In this document: piece by piece, positions 44,160 through 56,829 of the stretch
Position numbering within the stretch: the stretch's first letter is position 1
Layout of the letters: every line of letters starts with the position of its first letter
The notes under the pieces: generated by a model
Databases searched by the model: none
What the model saw: only the letters and a program-made list of their open reading frames with translations
What the model was told of the DNA's origin: nothing
NCBI RefSeq assembly: GCF_040869045.1
Contig: NC_090319.1
Span: 66,622,779 to 66,686,778 of the forward strand
Direction of reading: 5' to 3'
Source: Eurosta solidaginis
Lineage: Eukaryota; Arthropoda; Insecta; Diptera; Tephritidae
DNA length: 64,000 nucleotides
Translations under genes and position numbers: made by a program

Positions 44160-44462
44160 CATTCAAATTTAAATAATGACCAGTACCAAAAAAAACACTA
44201 CCAATTCTAAAATATTTTTTTTTTTAAGTAAAAGCTTTCAAAAAGTCCAGTTCGGACATTTCAAAAAATTTGCCGCTTCCGATGAAGGTTCAGATTCAAA
44301 AAAAGTTGACCGCTTCTTAAAAAGTTGAAGTTTTCGAAACGGTTGTTATTTTTGAACAAGGGGCCAAATCCAAAAAGTTGACCAGTTCCAGAAAATTGAC
44401 CAGTTCCAGAAAAGTCACCGGTTCCAAAAAAATTACCAGCTCAAGAAAGTAATTTGTTCCAA
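44160..44462. repeat. Degenerate short tandem repeat, about 18-20 nt units
   Basis: Units around TTGACCAGTTCCAGAAAA are repeated with variation (clearest at 44384-44450). Similar units (AAGTACCTGTTCCTAAAAAG) resume at 46266-46330, beyond the 1.8 kb repeat, so that repeat split an older array. Confidence 0.6.
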
Positions 44463-46262
44463 CAAGTAAGGAAAGCTAATTTCGAGTGTAACCGCACATT
44501 ACATACTTAGCTGAGAGCTTTGGAGACAAAATAAGGGAAAATCACCATTTAGCAAAATGAACCTAGGGTAACACTGGAATGTGTTTGTATGACATGTGTA
44601 TCAAATGAAAGGTGTTAATGATTATTTAAAACGTAGTGGGCCTTAGTTCTATAGGTGGACGCCTTTTCGATATATCGCAATAAGGGTGGACCAGGGGTTA
44701 CTCTAGAATGTGTTTGTACGATATGGGTATCAAATGAAGGGTGTTAATGAGTATTATAAAAGGGAGTGGGCCTTAGTTCTATAGGTGGACAACTTTTCGG
44801 GATATCGTTATAAAGGTGGACCAGGGGTGACTATAGAATGTGTTTGTACGATATGGGTATCAAATTAAAAGTATTAATGAGGGTTTTAAAAGGGAGTAGC
44901 CCTTAGTTGTATATGTGAAGGCGTTTTCGAGATATCGACCAAAATGTGGACCAGGGTGACCCAGAACATCTTCTGTCGGGTACCGCTAATTTATTTATAT
45001 ATGTCATACCACGAACAGTATTCCTGCCAAGATTCCAAGGGCTTTTGATTTCGCCCTGCAGAACTTTTTCTTTTTCTTCTACTTAATATGGTAGGTGTCA
45101 CACCCATTTTACAAAGTTTTTTCTAAAGTTATATTTTGCGTCAAAAAACCAATCCAATTACCATGTTTCATCTCTTTTTTCATATTTGGTACAGAATTAT
45201 GGCATTTTTTTCATTTTTTGTAATTTTCGATATCGAAAAAGTGGGCGTGGTCACAGTCGGATTTCGGCCATTTTTTATACCAAGATAAAGTGAGTTCAGA
45301 TAAGTACGTGAACTAAGTTTAGTAAAGATATATCGATTTTTGCTCAAATTATCGTGTTAACGGCCGAGCGGAAGGACAGACGGTCGACTGTGTATAAAAA
45401 CTGGGCGTGGCTTTAACCGATTTCGCCCATTTTCACAGAAAACAGTTATCGTCATAGAATCTATGTCCCTACCAAATTTCACAAGAATTGGTAAATTTTT
45501 GTTCGACTTATGGCATTAAAAGTATTCTAGACGAATTAAATGAAAAAGGGCGGAGTTACGCCCATTTTGAAATTTTCCTTTATTTTTGTATTTTGTTGCA
45601 CCATATCATTACTGGGGTCGAATGTTGACATAATTTACTTTTATACTGTAAAGATATTAAATTTTTTGTTAAAATTTGACTTAAAAAAAATTTTTTTTTA
45701 AAAGTGGGCGTGTTCGTCATCCGATTTCGCTAATTTTTATTTAGCACACATATAGTAATAGAAGTAACGTGCGTACCAAATTTCATCATGATATCTTCAA
45801 CGACTGCCAAATTACAGCTTGCAAAACTTTTAAATTACCTTCTTTTAAAAGTGGGCAGTGCCACGCCCATTGTCCAAAATTTTTCTAATTTTCTGTTTTG
45901 CGTCATAAGGTCAACCTACCAAGTTTCATCGCTTTATCCGTCTTTGTTAATGAATTATCGCACTTTTTCGGTTTTTCGAAATTTTCAATATCGAAAAAGT
46001 GAGCGTGGTTGTAGTCCGATTTCGTTCATTTTCAATAGCGATCTGAGATGAGCACCCAGGAACCTACATACCAAATTTCATCAAGATACCTCAAAACTTA
46101 CTCAAGTTATCGTGTTTACAGGCAGACGGATAGACGGACGGACGGACGGACGGACATGGCTAAATGAATTTCTTTTTTCACCCTGATCATTTTGATATAT
46201 AGAAGTCTATATCTATCTCGATTAGTTTATGCCGTTAGGGATTACCGTTATGCGAACAAAGT
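44463..46262 (+). repeat. 1.8 kb interspersed repeat, second copy
   Basis: It starts AACAAGTAAGGAAAGC and ends near TTATGCGAACAAAG. It is the reverse complement of the copy in polymerase alpha intron 8, collinear over its length, and lacks the MITE. It contains AAGTGGGCGTGGT and (GACG)n blocks repeatedly, with no coding function seen. Confidence 0.8.
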
Positions 46263-46697
46263 TAAAACGTATCCGACTCCCAAAAAGTACCTGTTCCTAA
46301 AAAGGACCCGTACGAAAAAAGCAGAAGCTTTAAAAATTGAAAGGAGTTGATTACCCTTTGCTAAAAAAAGTCACGGATCGTAGCATGTACTACGGGCCCA
46401 GGCTTGTTGAATTTTTATGGATACATGTCGATTTCGGTGGAAATCCAAAAAAAAATCCACCAGAAAATCTACACGTGTTATTTAAGACGCATGATACGCC
46501 CACAACGCGCTGCATCTAGCTCTACAACCTAATGAATAACGACTCGTCAGTGACTTTATATTAAGGAAGTGCCGGTTGCATGAAGAAACGATTGAGAGCT
46601 TTCTGTATTCGTGTCCTGGCTGTGGAGTTTATGGCTGAGGCAAATAGAGGCGACACATCTGTCACAACTGGTAGCAGCCAATAAAGTTTGGTTCACT

Positions 46698-46856
46698 TGA
46701 AAATGAGAAAGCGTCAAATGAAATTTCAAAATCGTCAATTGTAGTTGAGAAGAGTCAGTTGTAAATGAGAATAGTTAATTGTAAATGCGAAAGCGTCATA
46801 TGGAAATGAAATTAGTCAATTGTAAATACGAAAACGCCATATGGAAGCTATGTATG
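46698..46856. repeat. About 20-nt minisatellite, left arm
   Basis: Degenerate units such as TCAATTGTAAATGAGAA and GCGTCATATGGAAATG occur about seven to eight times. The complementary array lies at 47804-47996. Confidence 0.7.
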
Positions 46857-46923
46857 CCGCAACGTGCACAGGATAATAATAGTTGCTGATCTGTTCGCTA
46901 TATCCACCGATTAATCTACATAT

Positions 46924-47469
46924 TGCAACGAACTTAGGGAAATTCCGCTTATTTGAAACCTTCTTCTAACGTTCGAATCGCTAAACTGTTGAATAAATCA
47001 CTCCAATATTCTGTATTGCAAAATGGTCTTTATTAGACTACTTTGGGAGTGGTACAGCTATACTTCACCATTATACTTCACTATCACGAACTTCACAACA
47101 GCGTGTTTAAATCAAACTGATTAGTCATTCCTTAGCTTGCGCTGCTTTTATACTCTCGTTGCCTCGTCAGCATATTTCTCCAAAGGTCTAGATGTTTCAC
47201 CTTCTTGAATCTCCCCTGCTTGGTTACCAGCAATATACATGTATATTTGTAGTTTATGCGTTTCTCATACTCATATGCGTGCGTATGCGCGAGTAACCAC
47301 TTCGGCTGATTACTACATGTGTGTGTATGTGAGATATCTCTTCGTCGCCTTATATGTATGTGCATAAATGATGATTTATATGTACATGTACACCAGTGTG
47401 GCTCGTTTTAATGTTTTTGTTGTTGCGTGATTATTTACTAACAGCCTGGTGATGTCAACATTCGCCACA
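46924..47469 (-). repeat. Solo LTR, family 1, copy 2
   Basis: This is 546 nt. It runs from TGCAACGAAC to ATTCGCCACA on the plus strand, flanked by ATAT (46920-46923 and 47470-47473). It is similar to copy 1 throughout, including the TTTATACTC (TATA on minus) region. Confidence 0.8.
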
Positions 47470-47803
47470 ATATGTACATAAATAGTACAGGTATTACTAT
47501 ACATAAAATATACGTTTGTCAGTTTTATTGTAATGTTTCTTATGTTTTTACATTTCCTTAGAGAATCTCGATGTGAATCAGCGTTGGCGAGCAAGGTGCT
47601 AAATGGAGCACTTCCGTTTGGCTATTTTAAGCATCGGCTACCGCTGACTCGATTATCGAATGGCATGGCCTGTTCTCGCACACCAAAACTGAGCCATTTA
47701 AATCGTTCCCTGCTCTTCCAATCGTTGAAAAACTGACTTTACTGAAGCAGCGACAGTCCAGACATGATTATCGCCCCGAATAAATGAATGTACGAGCCTC
47801 TTG

Positions 47804-47996
47804 CATTTACATCTGACGCTTTCTCATTTCCAACTGTTATTCTCAAATGCAAATGACGATTTCAAATTTTTCATTTGATGCTCTCTCATTTACAAATGAC
47901 TTTTCTTTCATCGCAGCGGCGATTTCGCATTTACAATTGACTATTATCATTTTCGTGTGACGTTTTCGAATTTAAATTTTACAATTTCTCATTTAG
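47804..47996. repeat. About 20-nt minisatellite, right arm (inverted)
   Basis: Units such as CATTTACAATTGACTATT and GACGCTTTCTCATTT are the reverse complement of the units at 46698-46856. Together the two arrays form the arms of a fold-back structure. Confidence 0.7.
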
Positions 47997-48671
47997 TATT
48001 GGAAATGGTGTACTTTCAGTATATAAGAAACTTCCTGCAAATAGGCCAAATTTAATTTCAAATGATTGACGCCAAATACAAAATGCATTTAAATGGACTC
48101 GAAATCGAATATACAATTGGACAAGTATTTAATTTGTTAGGTTATGCATTTTTACGTAATTTTTCATGGAATGCACTCTTCGAATTGCTTCACATTCCTT
48201 AATTAAATAAGACAAATATTTTTACTTTAAATAATAGCAACAATGGATTGCAGCATTCTTCCGCCCAAAACTCATTCTACATACACACAAACACAGACAC
48301 ACACAGTGTGCAATTACGCCAAAACTTGTATTTGTAAATTGCGAAAAAGCGATTGCGAACAAACACTTAAAATTACATATTGAATTTAAACCAAAACAAA
48401 AACAATTTCCCGACTTGGCGTACCCGTTGCAATCCCGTCTGTTGTAACCAAAATAGCAAAAGCACAATTCGCTGAAAATCGAAAACGGTTTATACGGCGC
48501 TCAATTTACGACTGAACGAAGTGGCAAATCTATTCAATGGTATAAGCGCCAAAAAATATTTTGTAAATGTACGAAAAAGTGTTGAGAAGAAGAAGAGGAA
48601 GAATTATGGAAAATTACACAAAAGAAGTATTCATAAAAATCTTTAAAGTATATTGGCGCAAAATTAAAACA
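47997..48671. other. Intergenic, nothing recognised
   Basis: There is an AC-repeat-like patch near 48280-48305 and otherwise unremarkable AT-rich DNA. Confidence 0.5.
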
Positions 48672-49820
48672 AACAAGTAAAGGTGCCTAAATTCGGGTGT
48701 AACCGAACATTATATACTCAGCGTGAGCTTCAATTGGACATTTCATTTCAGATAAATTACTTTTCTACATAACATGTGGCACCGCCCGTTTAAAAAAAAT
48801 TTCTCCCCATTTCCTTTTACAATAAAACTTGATAAGTGAAATATCATTGATTCAAAACTATTTTTTGCTAAGTTATAGCTTATTATTATAGTCTACGACC
48901 CTTTTAAACTTGTTTTATATCTAAGTTGCCGTGTTCTTTAACCGATCCTGTCCATTTTTCCTAGAAATATTTCCTGCTATAGAAAAAATTTGTGTACCCA
49001 ATTTTATTGCGATCCGTTAAGTTTTCTTCGAGTTATGGCTCCCGAAACATAGAAAATTGCTTAGTCATAGGGGCGGTGCCACGCCCATTTTTTAAATTTG
49101 AAGTTTTTCCTATTTATTGTTATAAATCCACTTGGGAAATGAAATACCATTGATATAAAGCTCTTTTTTGCAAAGATATAGCTTATTTTATTCGTCCACG
49201 ACCCTTTTAAAAATCTTTTATATAAAAGAGGGCGTGGTCGTTAACCAATTTCATAAATTTTTCTTCAAAGCATTCCGTATAGTAAAGGCAACCTCTCTGT
49301 CGAATTTTGTTACGATAGATTTAACGATTTTTGATTTATGATTAATAACATTTGTAAAATTCATTTTATCACAAGTGGGCGGTGCCACCCCCATTTAAAA
49401 AATTTTTCAAATTTTTATCAAAAGTCTCAATATCAGTCCACACGTAAAATTTCAACATTCTAGGTGTATTATTTCCTAAATAATCAGGTTTTTTGTGTTT
49501 TCCAAAATGTTATACATATATATAAAAAGTGGGCGTTGTTATCGTCCGATTTCTCTCATTTTCAATACCAATCTATTCTGGGTCCAGATGAGCTCGTGTA
49601 CCAAATTTTGTGAAGACATGTATTTCAATATTTACTCAAGTTATCGTGTTAACGGACAGATAGACGGACGGACGGACTGGCTAAATCAAATTTTTTTTCG
49701 ACACTGATGATTTTGATATATGGAAGTCTATGCCTCTCTTGATTCCTTTATACCTGTACAACCTACCGTTATCCAATCAAAGTTAATATACTCTGTATGC
49801 AAAGCACGCTGAGTATAAAA
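48672..49820 (+). repeat. 1.15 kb interspersed repeat, related ends to the 1.8 kb family
   Basis: It starts AACAAGTAAAGGTGCCTAAA, then TTCGGGTGTAACCGAACATT, the same opening as the 1.8 kb family. It ends TAATATACTCTGTATGCAAAG and CGCTGAGTATAAA. It has the same ACGGACGGACGG and GTTATCGTGTTAACGG blocks, but the middle differs, so it is a second subfamily. Confidence 0.7.
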
Positions 49821-50269
49821 AAAAATTTTTAAATAAAAAAAATAAATCAAAAAATTTCAGAAGATGCGTGCGCGTAGTAATAAAAGTGCACTAGCTTTTA
49901 TGTACATTAGGGTGGGTAAATTTTTTTTCGGATTCGCTTGGGTAGATTCGGGATCCATTATAAATTCTTATTGTGTATTCGGCATCGAATGCTCTAGCGA
50001 AACAGCAATATTAAGGAAAGTCCTATCTAAGGGCGAAGCAGTTTGGAGACTGATTAAAAAGCAAAATGTGAAATGCACACGTAGTAATTAGGAGTGCTTA
50101 AGGTGATTATGAACGCACATATCCCCCTCGGAAGAGATTATAGACATCACTTACATTCTGATCACGGAGCGTATAGTGCCAAGGTAGGTGAGTAATACCA
50201 AAATCAACCGGGCAGTCGGGTTCATATTCAAGTTGTTTTCGCGCCGCCTAACAATAACAAAGTATTGGT

Positions 50270-51054
50270 AAAGGGCCAATTAATGGTGACTTATCCATAA
50301 CCAGATAAAACAGCTGATCGAACCAACCTTATGGAAGTCAATGTAATCGATTAATGGTGCCATACCATAACACTAAAGCCATAACCATACCATAGCCAAC
50401 CAATTGGCTTTTGGTTTTTCGCCATATCCGTAACCTTAAAATATTTGAGTTGGATAATTTATTAACTATTTTAGATGTTTTTTATTGTTTTGGATACGTT
50501 TTGACTAAGAGACTTATTTTTTGTGGTATATATTTGTAATTTTTTGCGTTTTCTTCATTTTTATGAAATTTTCACGATTTTTAGGTTAAGGCACCAATAA
50601 CTGATGCCAATTTGATATGGATAAGTAACAATATGGTTATGACTATGGCGTTAGCGTTAAAGTGCAAATTAAACTTCCTTAACCCTAACGCCATATTCCT
50701 AACCATACCCATATCTATAACCATCTCCAATGTGATCGATTAATTGTGCCTTAACCTAATAATCGTGAAAATTTCTTAAAAATGAAGAAAACGCAAAAAT
50801 TACAAACATATTCCACAAAAAATAAGTCTCTTAATCACAAACAAAAAGTTATTAATTTCACCAACTCAAATATTTTTGGGTTATGGATATGGCGAGAAAC
50901 CAAAAACCAATTGGTTGGCTATGGTATGGTTATGACGTTAGCGTTATGGTACGGCACCATTAATCGATTACATTGATTTCCATGAGGTAGGTTCGATCAG
51001 CTGTTTTATCTAGTTATGGTTTTATGGTTATGACTCACCATTAATTGGCCCTTA
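50270..51054. repeat. 785-bp fold-back element
   Basis: The outer ends are TAAGGGCCAATTAATGG-type sequences in inverted orientation (TTAATTGGCCCTTA at 51041-51054). Arms of about 380 nt pair along most of their length, with shared ATCGATTAATGGTGCC, CCAATTGGTTGGCTATGG and GACGTTAGCGTTA blocks. It is non-coding. Confidence 0.8.
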
Positions 51055-52320
51055 AGGAAGTTTAATTGGCGCTTGAAGTACTACTTAAATTATGGAATGT
51101 TGCTGATAATATGCTGCAATATTTTAGTGAAATTTTTTTGTTGCATTTGATTTGCCAGTGATGATAAATTTACAGTCAGCATTTCATTCAACGAACGCGC
51201 GACGTTGACGCAGCTGCTCAAACTTTCCCGAAGAACATGATGCCCTGCCATAAAAAGTAAAATGTCAGTGAAAAGGATCATTGAATGGCTCAAGATAATC
51301 TTTGACGTGTGCTTAAGAGCAGTAATTGTGCCGCAAAATACTTGAGAGTTGAATAGATGTGCTACTAAAATCGAGCATCGAGGGAAAACTATTTTCTTCA
51401 GCAGAAAAAGCATACACCAAAGACAAGTCTGTGCACACTGCAGAGAAGGTCGTGGAATAAAATTAGTATGCTATGCCTTAGGTGATCTTCTAGACATTAT
51501 CGAGTCTTTAAATAATTTGTCGAAACGGGCGGTCATGGATTGTCCTAACTGTATTGTAGACATCATGATTCATGACCGAACAAGTTGGATAGGCTGTATG
51601 TTGACTTGGAGCAAGATAAATTCGCAATATAAGGCATATGACGAAATAAGTAAACAGGGGCACAATTCAGACCTATCACTTATGCTGCGGATGTCGGTCA
51701 TCAATCAATGAGGTTGGACATGGCATTAGGAAAACTTAAGGTGTATGCAGATGAAGTTGAAGTCATCATAAGTGCAAATGCCTGCCAACAATTAGATCTC
51801 TGATGGATGGCGCGCCTCTTCATACACATTCCCGTACATCTGACGTCGGATTGATCGGAAACGCTGAGAAAACGGATCTAGTACTTGTTTACTAAGAGGT
51901 ATAGGGTCCCTAATCGGAATAGGTCCGAGATAGAATAGGTGCCTCTGTAAGAGGAACCTTGTACATAATGTCCAAGAATTATTTTAGTGGTGTGGTGGGA
52001 GCGTGCTCCGCCTTCAAGCCACTATATGCATGTAAAAGCAACCGGGAGTTGTACGTGAGGCCTCTCGCCCTCCTTCTTCCACTGGGTTCTTACAGCGGAG
52101 CAAGAGTGTAGCAATGGCTTTAAGGTCTGCAGTATACTATGGTAGTCTGATTCTACACCAATCTAATAATCTTACAGTTAACCGAAGTATGTTCCAGACA
52201 AAGTGGTAGCCGTCATCAAAACAGCATTAATATGGATGAAAACTGCATAAACTAAGGCCGCGTCAACTGCTTAACATCCAGGCGGTCATTAGAGCAAAAA
52301 TAATGAATAGCACAATAACT
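51055..52320. other. Intergenic, one unassigned open frame and a SINE scrap
   Basis: An open frame at 51349-51711 has a CAHC-like pair and no family I can name. Its start lies in a frame also open on the other strand. Near 51990-52015 GTGGTGTGGTGGGAGCGTGC and CTCCGCC repeats the SINE head but stops before the B-box. Confidence 0.4.
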
Positions 52321-52329
52321 ACATTCTCT

Positions 52330-52495
52330 TTTACTTTATCTTGCCTTTCTCCCTTTTTTGCACAACTCTTATTCCCTTTATCCCCCTCTCACTCCCAAAC
52401 CCTTTTCCACCCCGAACCACTCCACTTTCATTCCCATTCCCGCTCCTGATCCCAATTCTACTCCCAATCCCAGTACCACATGGAATTTCTATACC
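52330..52495 (+). repeat. Pyrimidine-rich low-complexity tract
   Basis: Irregular CCCATT/CCCAATC-type units and C/T runs make one strand more than 85 percent pyrimidine over most of the tract. There is no coding sense. Confidence 0.6.
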
Positions 52496-52508
52496 AAATA
52501 ATCAATAT

Positions 52509-52937
52509 TGTGGCGAATGTTGACATCACTAGGCTAATTAATAATCACGCAACAACAAAAACCTAAAGCAGCCACTATTGGGTACATAAACAAATCAATC
52601 ATCATTTACACACATACATACACACGCATATATGTAGCTCAATTACCAAGCAGGAGATACAGCAGTTCTAGAAGGCGAAACGCCTAGACTTTAGTGGAAA
52701 TATGCGAATGAAGCAACGGAGAGTATAAAAGCAGCGCAAGCTCAGTAGTCAGTAATCAGTTTGATTTAAACACGCAATTAGTTGTGAAGTATTAGTGTTA
52801 TTGTGAAGTACTCTCAAAATAGTCTAATAAAGACCATTTCGCATTACTGAATATTGGAGTTATTTATTCGACGATTTTACGGATTCGAACGTTAGCTCAA
52901 TGTTTCAAATAAGTGGAATTTCTCTAAATTTGTTACA
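52509..52937 (+). repeat. Solo LTR, family 1, copy 3
   Basis: This is 429 nt, from TGTGGCGAATG to AATTTGTTACA, with ATAT on both sides (52505-52508 and 52938-52941). TATAAAA lies at 52724-52730 and AATAAA at 52826-52831, in proper U3-R-U5 order. It is shorter than the other copies because of internal deletion. Confidence 0.8.
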
Positions 52938-53227
52938 ATATTAAATACCTGCTTCAAATAATTGCGGAGATAAAGCGAATTAAAATGTTCTATAAAAGGG
53001 CGTGACGACGCCCACTTTTACAAACTGCGATATAGATTAATATATGAAGTACATATACTGAAATATCAATAGTTTGAGCTAAACAGACTTGAGAAGGTGA
53101 CTCCGCCTACTATACCAAATTTTTTATGAGTATATAGCATTCCAAGCGTTTACGAGGAGTTCAGTGATACACACGCACGCGGGTATGTATAAGGATTAGG
53201 ATCCCTGTTATAAGGACATATATATAT

Positions 53228-53330
53228 GCTAACGACAACGCGGCTGAGCTTGCAAAGGAGGGCGCGACCCTTGAAGCATATACGTCAGACATCCCAATCA
53301 GATTTAGTGAAGAATTGCACAAGGCTGTAA
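53228..53330 (+). pseudogene. RNase H fragment of a retroelement
   Basis: The reading gives NDNAAELAKEGATLE, close to the NEKADELAKEGA block at the end of retroelement RNase H domains, then about 18 more codons before frame decay. Nothing recognisable of the rest of the element remains. Confidence 0.5.
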
Positions 53331-53579
53331 AGTGTCAAAAGTCATCTGCAAATATTATGACTTCGGACTAACAAAGGGAGGACTTTTGGCATATGATGGG
53401 CGTTCTTACATGGTACTCGTAACACTGGACAAATTAAGTATACGTGAGGTCTTTATTGACTGGCCAGTTCAACCTAACCTAACTTTTGATTATCTCCAGG
53501 AACTGCGATTTCAGGTAGTATACAGAAAAAATATGAAATATATGAAATACCCTAATAAATATACCTTTATGTAGCTCAG

Positions 53580-55084
53580 TGAGTGGCCTTAACAAAGCAA
53601 AAGATGTTTGGAAGTTTCATGTACTAAGATAGTAACAATTGATATGTAAAAACTGCATTTAAGTATGTGTACGTATGTATGTATGTATGTAGATACATAT
53701 ATGTATTTTTTGTTTATATTCAAAGACCTCATAACTTCATTAGCATTTGATTGATTGAATATTATCAAGTATTCTTATTTGCATTGCTTAGTTATACATA
53801 CCTACATCACTAAGGAAGTTAATAATTTTTAAATATCGGATGTGATTTGCATATATTTGTACGTACGTATTTGTAAGTATTTGTACTATGCAAACTAACG
53901 GTTATGCATACAAATTTCAACCGGCAAATTAATGAACATCTATTTATGGTTACAGTCAATGTTACGTTTAAAAATATTGATACTGATTACATACATATAA
54001 ACTTATTGCATTTAATTAAATGGAAGATGCGTCGTTGCCATTGAACTTGGCGCATGTCTTTTTTTTTTAATGGCTCACGAAGTTGAAAAGTGAAAGAACT
54101 TTTGATGTGGATTTATCATATTATAGGACATTGTGGCCTAAAAGATTTTATATTTTACTCAACAAACTTGTTTTGAAACAAAGCATATTTGTTTCATGCA
54201 CTTCCTCAAAAATCCTTCTAACAAACCACTTCCACCATCAATGCCTTAATAACTTTTTTATTTTTAAGTTCATCTTAAGTACTTAAAATGAAATAACAAA
54301 AGCACAGTTACTAATGTTTGTAGCAATAAGCAACGACTTGAAATCGTTTAACAAAAGCACAAAGCCGTACTGTGGGAAATTAAACTGCAGCCAAGTTCGT
54401 TTCTTAAGTCTTTTGTTACATTTCAAGTACGACCTAACACACTGCTTAACTTTGAGCAATTCTTATATTTTTAGTGTCAAATAAATGTCAAGTAAATATA
54501 ATTTTTCAATATTATTTTTCGTTTAACCGCCCACTAAATTATTTTCGGTTGTTTTGTTTATCCCATATACGGTAATGCGTTAACATAAATTGCATTGAGG
54601 AAGGAAATATGCATGTAGTATTTGCTACAGTAAAATTTAAAACGAGTATTCTGCAAAAAAACGTGTTTATGCATCATTACCAACTGCTCTATATAACTTG
54701 TATCGCACATATCTACATACATTAGGGTGACTCACCAAAAAAAATTGTTCGCTTCTTACACAGTATTTTTCAAATTTATGGCTGAATTCTCCAATTCAGT
54801 CCCATTTCCTGAGATTTTCCACTACAGAAAAATTGAGTGACTTACGTTGATTTCGGTGGCAAAAGTGGTAAGCGAAAGTCTCAAAAAAACTCACCAAATC
54901 AACAAAATTCACCAAAATACCCAATTTACTCATACATTGAAGAAATAATACAGCACTGCATTTTGACATTTTAATGTTGTGTGATGTTGTGGCTGATATA
55001 GCGCCGGTCTTATTTCTGTTTGGAAGATCCTCAACTGCATAGGCTCGAATCTCAGCGGCGCCACATTGAGTTCGGTTGTTTTTA
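53580..55084. other. Intergenic AT-rich DNA
   Basis: It holds a GTATGTATGTAT run near 53670-53695 and a tRNA-B-box-like GGCTCGAATCTC near 55046. No gene is recognised. Confidence 0.45.
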
Positions 55085-55088
55085 ATAT

Positions 55089-55698
55089 TGTTACGAATAT
55101 TAGCAAAACTAAGGAGTGCTGCCAGCTCTAAGCCGATGGTAAGCAGTGACGTGAATGCACATCAATAATTCAATCAACATGTATCTACATAAACGAAACA
55201 ATAATTGCGTCTACATATATGTACCATGTACGTGTACGAGCAGCAGAGAGTCAATGCACAAATACATGAATATATCTGAGATACTCCTATAAGTATGCAA
55301 TGAGAAAAACTATGAAATTGTGCAATTGTGGTTACAGCTGAGAAGTTTGAGAGCTACTGGACTAGTAGATTCCGGAAGCGTCTAGAAGATGCGAACGAGG
55401 AAACCAAAGAGTATAAAAAGCGACAGTTGTAGAGGCGCTGTAATTCAGTTTGATTTGAGTTGTCAAGCAGTTACGACTAAGACGATATCTAGCGAGCAAT
55501 AGCAGTATTATTTTGAAAGTCAATTTCCTTTAAGCTATCAGTTTGGTTATTAAGCTATTCGTTGCACAGGTTGAGTGTTATTGTGAAGTATTTTAATAAA
55601 GGCCATTTTTCCATAATTCAATATTGGAGTTATTTATTCAACAGTTTAGCGATACAAGCAAAAGGGCAAATAAGAGGATTTGCAGAAAATTTGTTACA
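55089..55698 (+). repeat. Solo LTR, family 1, copy 4
   Basis: This is 610 nt, the longest copy. It runs from TGTTACGAATATT to TTTGTTACA, flanked by ATAT (55085-55088 and 55699-55702). TATAAAA lies at 55412-55418 and AATAAA at 55595-55600. Confidence 0.8.
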
Positions 55699-55704
55699 AT
55701 ATTT

Positions 55705-56688
55705 ATTTTTTATTTTTTTGCTAACTTTAGATTTTAGAAATGAATAAATAATCTTTAAATCGTTTTTGGCGAATTACTTGTATACCTTGCTGAAATTTCA
55801 TATTTGTGATCTGCCCCAGCCCTGCTCACAAATTAGTGACCACTTTTGTGAGACTGGAGACCCGAGCCAGCTTACAGAATAGCAAACTGTCCAAAACTGA
55901 TTTTCACCCCAAAATGTCTCTAATAGTGACTAGAAGCGGCTAACTGAATTCAGCTGTTAGTCGAATTCCCATTTACGCCAATATAAAGAAAAATATGTTA
56001 TGGATGACATTGATGTGCCGTTTGATGTGTAGTGGAAACTCTCGCTCTGGCAAACTAAAAAAGGCGACGTATAGGAAATACATTGAAATCAGTTTGATCC
56101 AAATAATTATAAGTAAAACACAGTTAAATTTTACCGAAGTGTCCTACGCCTTTCACGATGCATGGAGTAAAAAAATTGAAAATGTGTCCCGGCTTTGAAC
56201 ACGTACCTTATGTAGGTTCAGAGCTATAAAAAGATTGAATCAATTGAGTGTGCATTCTCTCAGCATTCTTTTAAAAAATTGTGATTTATTAGTTGCATAT
56301 TATAAATCTCCATTCCTGAATGGCTCAAAATACCTTAACTCAAATCTAAAGTGTGTGTGTTACTGAATGGTAAAATATAATTCAATATCGAGTGGGAATG
56401 TAGGAACCATTCCCAATCTTTAATGAATTTAAACTTGAAATGAATGCACACTTTTTTTCCATTCAGTACTAAATACTTTTTCCCTAGGGTTCTTTTTTTG
56501 TATACTTTCATTGCCATCAGATATGTTAAATCAATTTAGGAGTTGGGTACAAAAAATGCGTAAAATTTATCAATAGAAATAATAGCCGCTTCTAATTATT
56601 CAAGTAGTTTAATATTTAAGAATTCATGAGCTTAACATCGGCTTATAATAATTGAATATTCAATCAATATTCTTGAAAAGAAATAAAA
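55705..56688. other. Intergenic, nothing recognised
   Basis: Only short open frames on either strand are present, without domains. Confidence 0.45.
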
Positions 56689-56829
56689 ATTTACTGGCAT
56701 ACTGCGATTTTAACATTTCGAAAACCGCCACATAATTTCGAATGTTATCAACCGCTTCACTGATATTCGAACCGCGAATCACACGGTGAAATTGCAGTTG
56801 CCTTAAATTATCGAAATATGCCAGTAAAT
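56689..56829. mobile_element. Short MITE-like element with 13-bp terminal inverted repeats
   Basis: ATTTACTGGCATA at 56689-56701 and its exact reverse complement at 56817-56829 bound 141 nt. The inside has an imperfect inner inverted repeat (ACATTTCGAAAAC / ATTATCGAAAT). No clear target duplication is visible. Confidence 0.6.

Noticed and set aside
51349..51711. 120-codon open frame with a CAHC pair
   Set aside because: It has no recognisable family, the opposite strand is also open, and repeats surround it. It is left as unassigned sequence.
53660..53700. GTAT-repeat as a possible regulatory element
   Set aside because: It is a simple microsatellite of a kind common in fly DNA.
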